From: G963678255 sp963678255
GTDB taxonomy: Bacteria > Cloacimonadota > Cloacimonadia > Cloacimonadales > WRIO01
Length of the DNA stretch: 64,000 nt
Reading direction: 5' to 3'
NCBI GenBank assembly: GCA_963678255.2
Contig: CAXXTW010000001.1
Location: 248,001 to 312,000 of the forward strand
Shown one piece after another: positions 54,399 through 61,175 of the stretch. The stretch's first letter is position 1, and the number at the start of each line of letters is the position of its first letter. A model generated the notes under the pieces. It worked only from the letters and a program-made list of their open reading frames with translations. It did no database searches and was not told the origin of the DNA. A program made the position numbers and the translations under genes.

Positions 54399-55234
54399 AA
54401 AAGAATATCCTTACTGACAAAAACTCGATATTCTTGTCCATTGCCAAATTATTTGAGAGCTTTTCTCCAGAAAAAAAAGAACAACACTATCAAGAATTAT
54501 TTGGTTTATTACTTAAATTTGTCAACTTTGAAAATGCGACGATTCTCTACTTTAGCGAATCGATAAAAAAACTTGAATTAGTATCAAGCTATGGAGAAAT
54601 ATTTGACCTCATTGAAATCATAGAATTTGAGTTTGGTAAAGGTTTGAGCAGTTGGTTAGCAAGGAAAAAAAAATGGTTGCTTCTCAATAATTTAAAAGAC
54701 AAAGCCATAAAACTTGATAGCACTCAAAGAATTTCTTCTTTTATGAGTGTTCCTCTTATCTTGGAGAATCAACTATATGGAATGATCAATTTTAGTCATT
54801 CTCAAAATAATGCCTTTGATAAAGAAACACTTAACAATGTTCAACTGATTGCTCCATTTCTAGCCGCATTATTATCTAAAAACAGATATATAGAGACACT
54901 TTTAAAACAAACTGAAGAAATTCTGCAGATGCATGCTAAAATGCAAGATACTCACAAGGAGCTTCTTGAACTAAAAAGAAAGGAAGCAATCTCAGCAACA
55001 GTTTGTAGCTTAAATCACGAAATAAACAATCCGCTTATGATTATCTCAGGTAACATTCAATTACTTAAAGCTACCGAGTCAAATCAGAATATAAAAAAGA
55101 AACTTGAGCAAATCGATAACCAGATCAATAGAATTACTTTGATACTCAGCCAACTGAGAGAAATAGAATCCCCCATGTTTGAGCAATATTTATCAAATGG
55201 GGCTTATGATAAAATGTTAAAATTAAAAAAATGA
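54395..55234 (+). CDS. GAF sensor domain with orphan histidine-kinase dimerisation domain
   Basis: The protein has 279 residues. A GAF domain (about 12-165) contains 'FGKGLSSWLARKKKWLLLNNL' and 'SFMSVPLILENQLYGMINFSH'. A coiled coil (165-198) leads into a DHp-like helix pair with 'CSLNHEINNPLMII' (His208). No catalytic ATPase domain follows, as in the receiver-DHp protein at 9955. It could be phosphorylated in trans or act as a scaffold or phosphatase. ATGA overlap with the 49-residue gene. Confidence 0.75.
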   Translation: MKKNILTDKNSIFLSIAKLFESFSPEKKEQHYQELFGLLLKFVNFENATILYFSESIKKLELVSSYGEIFDLIEIIEFEFGKGLSSWLARKKKWLLLNNLKDKAIKLDSTQRISSFMSVPLILENQLYGMINFSHSQNNAFDKETLNNVQLIAPFLAALLSKNRYIETLLKQTEEILQMHAKMQDTHKELLELKRKEAISATVCSLNHEINNPLMIISGNIQLLKATESNQNIKKKLEQIDNQINRITLILSQLREIESPMFEQYLSNGAYDKMLKLKK

Positions 55235-55244
55235 AAGGCCTATT

Positions 55245-55646
55245 ATGAGTTTAACCGAACAGGAAAGCTTGTTGTTACAAAAAGCTAAAAAAGCATCTCA
55301 AAATGCTTATGCACCATATTCTTCATTTCATGTGGGAGCAGCGATACTAACAGATAGAGGCAATATTTATGAAAGTGCAAATATTGAAAATGCTTCTTAT
55401 TCATTGACCATTTGTGCTGAAAGAAATGCTGCTGCAAAAGCTGTCTTTCAAAATGATTTAAATTTTATATTGATTGCCATTTATGTCGATTCAGACAAAA
55501 TATTCCCACCTTGTGGAGCATGCAGACAATTTTTAGCTGAGTTTACACCAAATGTAACTATAATTTATGGAAATAAAAACCAATTGATAAAAACAAATCT
55601 GGGAGAACTTCTCCCTTCTCAATTCCAATTAAACGAAAAGAGGTAA
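55245..55646 (+). CDS. cdd: Cytidine deaminase
   Basis: This 133-residue zinc enzyme converts cytidine or deoxycytidine to uridine forms. 'NAYAPYSSFHVGAAI' near the start and the zinc motifs 'CAERNAAAKAV' (Cys, catalytic Glu) and 'PPCGACRQFLAEF' are complete. It follows the GAF-DHp gene by ten bases and precedes a radical SAM gene, so it is in the cassette by spacing, not by function. Confidence 0.96.
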   Translation: MSLTEQESLLLQKAKKASQNAYAPYSSFHVGAAILTDRGNIYESANIENASYSLTICAERNAAAKAVFQNDLNFILIAIYVDSDKIFPPCGACRQFLAEFTPNVTIIYGNKNQLIKTNLGELLPSQFQLNEKR

Positions 55647-55653
55647 TGCCTTT

Positions 55654-56544
55654 ATGGACCCTGAAAAAGCGGACAGGTGCAATCAGTGCCCCCGTATGTG
55701 CAGAATAAACCGTAATACTGAACGCGGTTTTTGTAAAGCCCCTGAACAACTCAAAATCAACCTATACCAGTTACACTTTGGAGAAGAACCTGTTATAAGC
55801 GGGAAAAATGGAAGTGGGACAATATTTTTTTCTCATTGTAATATGCGCTGTGTTTATTGTCAAAATTATAAGGTTAGCAATTGGGGTAATGGAAGAATGA
55901 TTACTCCAGAAGAGCTAGCTGAGATAATGTTAGAACTACAAGAAAAAAATGCTACTAATATAAATCTGGTAACACCTAGTCATTATCCCGATTTAATAAA
56001 AAAAGCTTTGATTATGGCTAAAGATAAAGGTTTAAACATTCCTGTCATTTGGAATAGCAATGGTTATGATTCAGTAGAAAAACTTAAAGAACTAGAAGGT
56101 CTCATTGATATTTATCTTCCTGATTTTAAGTATTGGTCAAACAATAACTCGTTAACATATTCAGATACCCAAAACTATCCAGACATAGCTAAGCTGGCAA
56201 TTAAAGAAATGTTTCGTCAAGTAGGACATCTAAAAATTGATGAAGACTCGCAAATGGCATACAGAGGATTGATGATACGCTTATTGGTTTTACCTGAAAA
56301 TATAAACGAAATTCAATTCATTCTTGACTGGATTTATGAAGAATTTGGTAATTCTACCTACATAAGTCTCATGTCACAATATTACCCGACACACCGAAGC
56401 ACTGAATTCCCTGAAATTAACCGAGCAATTAATAGAGAGGAGTATGACTACGCAGTTCATATTCTAGAAGGTTTAGGATTTGAAAATGGTTTCACACAAG
56501 AATTAGGAATCACACCAGAATGGACGCCCTCATTTAAAGAATAA
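55654..56544 (+). CDS. Radical SAM protein related to pyruvate-formate-lyase-activating enzymes (COG1313-type)
   Basis: The protein has 296 residues. A cysteine-rich N-terminus ('CNQCPRMCRINRNTERGFC') precedes the radical SAM cluster motif 'HCNMRCVYCQNY' (about residue 66). The rest is a partial TIM barrel ('NLVTPSHYPDLI', 'IPVIWNSNGYDS', 'DIYLPDFKYW'). The family is annotated as PflA-like, but the substrate is not established. It ends before the convergent terminator at 56570. GAGGT SD. Confidence 0.85.
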   Translation: MDPEKADRCNQCPRMCRINRNTERGFCKAPEQLKINLYQLHFGEEPVISGKNGSGTIFFSHCNMRCVYCQNYKVSNWGNGRMITPEELAEIMLELQEKNATNINLVTPSHYPDLIKKALIMAKDKGLNIPVIWNSNGYDSVEKLKELEGLIDIYLPDFKYWSNNNSLTYSDTQNYPDIAKLAIKEMFRQVGHLKIDEDSQMAYRGLMIRLLVLPENINEIQFILDWIYEEFGNSTYISLMSQYYPTHRSTEFPEINRAINREEYDYAVHILEGLGFENGFTQELGITPEWTPSFKE

Positions 56545-56569
56545 CTACTTTTATATAAAAAATTAAGAC

Positions 56570-56610
56570 CTCACTCATTAATTTAATAATGATATGAATT
56601 ATTGAGTGAG
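56570..56610. terminator. Convergent terminator
   Basis: CTCACTCA pairs with TGAGTGAG around an AT-rich inner stem (AATAAT/ATTATT). On the minus strand a T-rich tract follows. It separates the radical SAM gene from the GNAT gene. Confidence 0.65.
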
Positions 56611-57474
56611 TTATGCTCTACAAGTCATAGGATGACAAAAATCATTTGGAAAATTCATTTTACTTTTTAGAAACATGATTTGTTCATTAGGAGAAGTTTG
56701 GCATTTAGCTAGAATCTCTTCATCAGGTGTAAAAAATATTTTTATTGAGTTGTAATTATATCCAGATAATCGTTTGATTAAGACATGCAAGGGAATTATA
56801 TTTTTTGAGAAATATCCATAAAGAAATAAAACATCATCCTTGATTCTAAATAGAATTACGCATTGCAACTCAGAATCATAAAAAATAGTTTGATTTAAAC
56901 TATAAGTACAATACCAAGTGATAATATGATGGGCTTGATTAACTGAAAAAAGATTTGATTGAGCCACACTATTATTAATAATTTCAAAAACAAAAAGTCT
57001 ATCTTCCAATTTGGTAAAATCAATTTGTTTGAGAGGATTTGAAGGTTCAGGATAATGAACTTGATTTATAATATAAAGTGAGTCAAGCAGGGGTAAAAAT
57101 CCCAGTGTTTTATAAAACTCAATATTTTGTTCTTCACAAAACAAATAAATAAAATCTACCTTTTCCTCATTTTCATTTATGATTTGATTGATTAAATGAG
57201 AAGCTAAACCTTGTTTTCTATAATGACAGTCAGTCATGACAGTACCAATTTGCAAAGCTTTAATTACTTGACCATTAATTACAAAATCAAGAAAATTAGC
57301 AGAAGCATTAGCGATTACCTGATCATTGTTCAACCAGGAATATGGTATATATCTCTCATTCCAAAATCCATATTGAAACCACTTTTCAAAATCAATTTCA
57401 AAAGTTTTCTGAGCTAATTGATTAAAACTTAGTCTATACTTTTCGAATTCTTTATAATCTTTCACAAAATCCAT
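56611..57474 (-). CDS. GNAT family N-acetyltransferase
   Basis: I use the ATG at 57474, six bases after GAGGA (a second ATG two codons earlier is too close to the SD), giving 287 residues. The acetyl-CoA region reads 'ALQIGTVMTDCHYRKQGLASHLINQII' (about 75-100) and 'FYKTLGFLPL' (about 127). The C-terminal 130 residues resemble the second half of two-domain Eis-like GNATs, but without a recognised motif. Its start overlaps the end of the upstream oxidase-family gene. Substrate unknown. Confidence 0.8.
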   Translation of the reverse strand: MDFVKDYKEFEKYRLSFNQLAQKTFEIDFEKWFQYGFWNERYIPYSWLNNDQVIANASANFLDFVINGQVIKALQIGTVMTDCHYRKQGLASHLINQIINENEEKVDFIYLFCEEQNIEFYKTLGFLPLLDSLYIINQVHYPEPSNPLKQIDFTKLEDRLFVFEIINNSVAQSNLFSVNQAHHIITWYCTYSLNQTIFYDSELQCVILFRIKDDVLFLYGYFSKNIIPLHVLIKRLSGYNYNSIKIFFTPDEEILAKCQTSPNEQIMFLKSKMNFPNDFCHPMTCRA

Positions 57475-57905
57475 ATACATTCCTCATCTTTAATAACAAA
57501 AGAGTTATTAGTTAATTGATGATAATAATTCCCTCGTACGGTTTTAAATTCCAAAACAGTATAATCAGGGTCATCAATTCCTTTTGAATAGTATATTTCA
57601 AACCCTGGTCTCCATAATTTTTCTTTTGATTTACAGTCTTGTTTTATCTCAATTGTTCCTGTCAATAACAGACCTTCAAAACTTTGAGCATCGACATAAT
57701 AAACGCTGGCTCTATTATCTTTTAAAAACATTTCAACTCGATGTGAAGAAGTATTTGTTGAAAACCAAACTTTTTTTAGACCTTCGTGTTCCATATTAAG
57801 CATAGCTTTTATCGCAGGATATCCACCTAAGTCAAGGTTAGCTAGTATCACAAATTCAGATCTATCCATCAAGCTTATCAATTTTTGATCAAGTTCATTT
57901 TTCAT
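57462..57905 (-). CDS. Pyridoxamine 5'-phosphate oxidase family (flavin-binding split-barrel) protein
   Basis: The ATG at 57905 has GGGAGA upstream and lies behind a promoter that falls inside a longer possible frame, so 147 residues is the right length. 'DRSEFVILANLDLGGYPAIKAML' at the N-terminus and 'KVWFSTNTSSHRVEMFLKDNRASVYYVD' are typical of the general-stress-protein-26 branch. Such proteins bind FMN or F420/biliverdin; they are not the vitamin B6 enzyme. The gene overlaps the GNAT start by about a dozen bases. Confidence 0.85.
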   Translation of the reverse strand: MKNELDQKLISLMDRSEFVILANLDLGGYPAIKAMLNMEHEGLKKVWFSTNTSSHRVEMFLKDNRASVYYVDAQSFEGLLLTGTIEIKQDCKSKEKLWRPGFEIYYSKGIDDPDYTVLEFKTVRGNYYHQLTNNSFVIKDEECIWIL

Positions 57906-57929
57906 ATTAATCTCCCTATTTTGTTTTAT

Positions 57930-57958
57930 ATTATTGTACGTCCTATTAAGATTGTCAA
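57930..57958 (-). promoter_or_regulatory. Promoter of the oxidase-family/GNAT operon
   Basis: Minus-strand TTGACA (57953-57958), 17-bp spacer, AATAAT (57930-57935). Confidence 0.65.
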
Positions 57959-57972
57959 GCATAACAATATTG

Positions 57973-58459
57973 TTAGGATACCCCGAAAAATTCAACACAG
58001 TATGACTCCAGCGTAATTTGCCTATTATCTTCACATTTTCCTCGTTTGTATTGTTTTGTTTTTCTTCTTTGAATAGATAAGAAAATTCTTTGGATTAGTG
58101 AAGTAATTCTGTAATAGGCAAAGCCGTTAATCATAGTATAGTCTTTATTATGATCCATCAGATATTTTGAGTAAGGCATGTCTGCTTTAATAAAAAACTT
58201 TTTAATGTACTTGGTTGAGTTCTTCAAAAAGTTTGGCATTATCAAGATGATACCCTACGCGTTTCTGTTTCTTTTTTAAACACGCTGTTCCTAGTATATA
58301 CTGAACAATTTGTTTAACAATAGGATTTGAAGCTGAAACTAGCCCTATAAGCGTTTCTTAAAAGCATATAAAATTTGGTTTAGAAAGAATTTCTGAGTAT
58401 TTGTTTAAAAAATTTTCAAATTTATCTTGTATTTTATCGGCAGTTTCATTAATTTGCAT
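57973..58459 (-). pseudogene. Decayed transposase (N-terminal part)
   Basis: An ATG at 58459 with SD GAGAGG opens a frame ('MQINETADKIQDKFENFLNK...') that is cut by TAA at codon 34. It continues in the same frame for 51 more codons ('ETLIGLVSASNPIVKQIVQY...', 'KLFEELNQVH') to a second TAA. Coding then shifts frame ('PYSKYLMDHNKDYTMINGFAYYRI'). The pattern (a 'GLVSASNPIVKQI' helix, 'LKKKQKRVGYHL', then a DxxD-like 'MDHNKDY' followed by 'GFAYYR') matches the start of DDE transposases with a Lys-Lys-x-x-x-Arg-Leu segment. The C-terminal half is missing. Nothing here can make an active enzyme. Confidence 0.6.
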
Positions 58460-58462
58460 TTT

Positions 58463-58523
58463 AGAGCCTCTCTTTTAGTTTTTTTTCTACAAACCATATT
58501 AAAGTTGAGGCTCTACTTGTCAA
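58463..58523 (-). promoter_or_regulatory. Promoter plus SD-masking inverted repeat of the decayed transposase
   Basis: Minus-strand TTGACA (58518-58523) and TAATAT (58496-58501) are 16 bp apart. AGAGCCTC (58507-58514), in the promoter spacer, is complementary to GAGGCTCT (58463-58470), which contains the transposase SD. A transcript from this promoter lacks the first arm; a transcript entering from outside has both and would hide the SD. Confidence 0.6.
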
Positions 58524-58573
58524 GCTATATATCATATTTATCAATACTTTGTGATTATTTTTTGTCTTTATTA

Positions 58574-58904
58574 CATTTATCAATGGTATTCGTTGTTTTA
58601 ATAATCATTTGTTGTTTAAACATTCAGGGCGAACACACAGGTTCGCCCCTACAAAGCATTTATCAATGGTATTCGTTGTTTTAATAATCATTTGTTGTTT
58701 AAACATTCAGGGCGAACACACAGGTTCGCCCCTACAAAGCATTTATCAATGGTATTCGTTGTTTTAATAATCATTTGTCGTTTAAACATTCAGGGCGAAC
58801 ACACAGGTTCGCCCCTACAAAGCATTTATCAATGGTATTCAAGGTTTTAATAATCAGCCGTAATTGTTTTTTGTAAATGTAGGGGCAGACCTGTGTGTCT
58901 GCCC
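58574..58904. repeat. 83-bp tandem repeat built around a REP-like palindrome (three full units and a diverged fourth)
   Basis: Units begin at 58574, 58657, 58740 and 58823, an exact 83-bp period. The first three differ by at most one or two bases. Each contains GGGCGAACACACAGGTTCGCCC, followed by CTACAAAG. The fourth starts the same way, diverges after about 35 bases, and carries the palindrome inverted and altered (GGGCAGAC...GTCTGCCC). Units are contiguous, with no spacers, so this is not CRISPR. Confidence 0.93.
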
Positions 58905-59003
58905 AAATGGAATATTGAATATATTATACAATCCTGGTACAAATAAACTAATCGAATCCTGCTTAATAGAATATCTGATAATTACGTTATTGCTACGAAG
59001 ATT

Positions 59004-59020
59004 ACAGGGCTAATGCCCCT
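59004..59020. repeat. Relic of the same palindrome family
   Basis: ACAGGGCTAATGCCCCT keeps GGGC/GCCC and the CCCCTA flank of the 58.6-kb palindromes in shortened form. It overlaps the end of the small frame at 59019. Confidence 0.4.
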
Positions 59021-59303
59021 ATAACTGAATATTTACTTTTAAGTCATGTTTAAAACGAATAGGGAGGGCTTTCCAGATTTCTAGTGTGATCTTTTCTATC
59101 GAGATGATATTGGAATTTTGCTTCATTAAAGGGACTTTGTAATACTTTCTACCGACACAGGCATTTCCATAAGAATAGTAACAATAAACAATCCCGTCTT
59201 GTTTGCCACCTTTAGGGTATTTTGTTTTTTCCCAGTCCATGAATACACGCATCATCACCTCGGAATTTTGACTATCTATAATATATAACAATCGAGATGT
59301 CAT
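59019..59303 (-). CDS. Small hypothetical protein, possibly a truncated remnant
   Basis: The frame has 94 residues ('MTSRLLYIIDSQNSEVMMRVF...GGKQDGIVYCYYSYGNACVGRKYYK'), with a composition that looks protein-like rather than random. No SD precedes the ATG, and the end runs into a palindrome relic. I recall similar 'GRKYY' small proteins in related phyla but cannot verify it. It may be a shortened gene in this decayed region. Confidence 0.35.
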   Translation of the reverse strand: MTSRLLYIIDSQNSEVMMRVFMDWEKTKYPKGGKQDGIVYCYYSYGNACVGRKYYKVPLMKQNSNIISIEKITLEIWKALPIRFKHDLKVNIQL

Positions 59304-59618
59304 TTTGTGACAAATTATTTTATATGCTCACGAAATAAAGTCATCGACTACGGAAAACACTGAATACAGGGAAAGAAAACGATAAGACTAAGCATTAGAA
59401 TAGGTTATTTGAGTATTATAATCTGGAGTCATCAAGATAATCATATTTTAAAAACTTAATACAGATTTAGTAGGGAGCTCATAGAAAATTTTTGTAATAT
59501 AGCACCAAGGAAGGAATGGGTTAGGAAAGAGGTAAGAGAGAGATTGGAAGGTATTACGAGTAGGATATATCCTATAAAGAGATGGAAATTTCACTAAAAC
59601 TTAAAATTTATCAAAATT
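59304..59618. other. Intergenic region, 315 bp, no gene
   Basis: AT-rich, no credible frame. It contains the inverted copy of the dispersed repeat (59501-59531) embedded in a purine-rich stretch (GGTAAGAGAGAGATTGGAAGG). Confidence 0.5.
59501..59531 (-). repeat. Dispersed intergenic repeat, copy B (inverted)
   Basis: AGCACCAAGGAAGGAATGGG and the next 11 bases are the reverse complement of 2213-2242 with about two mismatches. Confidence 0.5.
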
Positions 59619-60374
59619 TTAATTAACGATAATACTTTTATATAAGCCTTGTGAATTTATTGAAAATACAGAAATTTCTCCTAAATCTACATAATTAAAC
59701 CCTGCAATAAGAATTCTAAAATCATAATCTGTGTCATAGGTTTCCACATAATTTGAGGAGACAACAAATTGTCTGGCATCAGGTGAAAGAGAGGCGACTC
59801 TCCCAATAACAGGTCCACCATCTATGCCTTGTTCACAAGATAATGCATCAATTACCTGATATTGATTTACACCCTGACTTGTCCAACTTATATGATATTC
59901 TTGATTGGGAGTGGTCAGTGAATCTGGGCTAACAATTTCTATTGGATAGGCAAGCTTGATAGCACTGTTATAAGTCTTATGTAAAGTAAAATTATTATTA
60001 GGGTCATTGATATCCACCCTAAGAGAATACGAAATAGTGTTGCCAGGCAGATAAGTAAGAGGGAGTACTTTAGAGAAATATCCATGTCCTTCACTCTCAA
60101 GCAGATATCTGACTTGATTTATTACAATACTCACATTCCCTTCATATTGATAACTATCTTTTAAAGGCAGATTTTTCATTAAAACTAGTTTTAAACCTTC
60201 TGGAATTATTTCAAAAGTTAACTTATATTTTTGATAATTCGTATGATAAATACAGTATAAGGAATCAGCTTTTGAACTATCAATGATTATGGGTTCTGTT
60301 GTTGTTGATTTGTTTGAACAAGCTGAAATCACTAAAATTAATACCAATAAAATTACAAACATTATTTTTTTCAT
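59619..60374 (-). CDS. Lipoprotein of unknown function in the metH operon
   Basis: The ATG at 60374 follows AAAGGAGAAAG; a longer frame reaching into the upstream gene is rejected. The protein has 251 residues: signal peptide with lipobox 'VISACSNKS' (Cys19), then a beta-rich mature domain with 'EIVSPDSLTTPNQEYHISWTSQG' (about 148-170), resembling a Ser-Thr-rich GPI-type or Ig-like fold. No catalytic motif is visible. It begins 19 bases after the MetH-reactivation gene, so co-transcription is likely, but a functional link with methionine is not evident. Confidence 0.75.
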   Translation of the reverse strand: MKKIMFVILLVLILVISACSNKSTTTEPIIIDSSKADSLYCIYHTNYQKYKLTFEIIPEGLKLVLMKNLPLKDSYQYEGNVSIVINQVRYLLESEGHGYFSKVLPLTYLPGNTISYSLRVDINDPNNNFTLHKTYNSAIKLAYPIEIVSPDSLTTPNQEYHISWTSQGVNQYQVIDALSCEQGIDGGPVIGRVASLSPDARQFVVSSNYVETYDTDYDFRILIAGFNYVDLGEISVFSINSQGLYKSIIVN

Positions 60375-60393
60375 GATACTTTCTCCTTTTATA

Positions 60394-61173
60394 TTACCAA
60401 TAAATTGCTTGTTGATTGTGAATAACAACTGCACAAGTTGAAAATTCAGGTTCCAATTCATCACTTTCATTCATTTCAATATTTAAGTCTTTAGCAGATA
60501 AAAGCTTTAATACTTTCCTCTGTTCTTCCATATTTCGACACCAATTATATCCAAAGCTATAACGTTTCCCCTGAAACTTCATAGAAAGACAGTCTTCTAC
60601 ACTCTCTTCAGCTCTTAAGATATTTAAATCTGATCTGATCTGATAATGCACAGATGATGCTAAAGCTTCTGTCATTGCTGAACAATAGCCATACCAATAA
60701 AAAAAATCCTGATAACGATTCTCTTCTTTTAAACTTTGTCCAAAATCAACGGCCTTTTGGCCTAAAGAGACCAACTGAAAAGCAATATAGTCTTCACTCT
60801 CAGGATAAAAATCTAAGAGACTCCTAAAGGGAGATTGTGTTTCTCTCTCAAAAATAAAACGCTCAATGATGTTTTTGTCAGGTTCTGAAAGGTTTGTATT
60901 GAATATCTTTAAAACTTCATTTTCACGAATACACTTAAAAATTCCATACACTACTTTAGCCTCAAAGTGTTCATCAGCCCATAAAGTCATTTGCTTTAAG
61001 ACTTGATTTAAATCTTCTTTTAAACGTAAATTCTGATGTAAATCTTCTGGTTTAAAACCCCAAAGTTTATAAAACAAAAACTTTTTATTCAAATGATCAG
61101 CAAATTCCTCAATTCCTACCTTATTATAAAGTGTAACACCAATTTTCTTAGGCTTTATAGAAGAGAATTCCAT
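60394..61173 (-). CDS. Stand-alone methionine synthase reactivation domain protein
   Basis: The protein has 259 residues. It matches the C-terminal AdoMet-binding activation domain of B12-dependent methionine synthase: 'TLWADEHFEAKVVYGIFKCI' near residue 80 and the AdoMet-binding signature 'GKRYSFGYNWCRNMEEQ' near 210 (family pattern RxSxGY). It lies 2 bases after metH. In E. coli this domain is the last third of MetH; here it is a separate chain that should dock on the B12 domain to re-methylate oxidised cobalamin. Confidence 0.85.
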   Translation of the reverse strand: MEFSSIKPKKIGVTLYNKVGIEEFADHLNKKFLFYKLWGFKPEDLHQNLRLKEDLNQVLKQMTLWADEHFEAKVVYGIFKCIRENEVLKIFNTNLSEPDKNIIERFIFERETQSPFRSLLDFYPESEDYIAFQLVSLGQKAVDFGQSLKEENRYQDFFYWYGYCSAMTEALASSVHYQIRSDLNILRAEESVEDCLSMKFQGKRYSFGYNWCRNMEEQRKVLKLLSAKDLNIEMNESDELEPEFSTCAVVIHNQQAIYW

Positions 61174-61175
61174 TA

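Noticed and set aside
57906..58034. Extended N-terminus of the flavin-binding oxidase-family protein
   Set aside because: A consensus promoter (57930-57958) lies inside it, and the ATG at 57905 has an SD.
58427..58684. Plus-strand 85-residue frame across the palindromic array
   Set aside because: It is made of the transposase promoter region and repeat units, has no SD, and its hydrophobic composition comes from T-rich DNA.
58574..58904. CRISPR array
   Set aside because: The 83-bp units are contiguous without unique spacers, and no cas gene is present.
60375..60470. Extended N-terminus of the lipoprotein at 59619-60374
   Set aside because: It overlaps the upstream gene and would bury the signal peptide; the ATG at 60374 has a strong SD.
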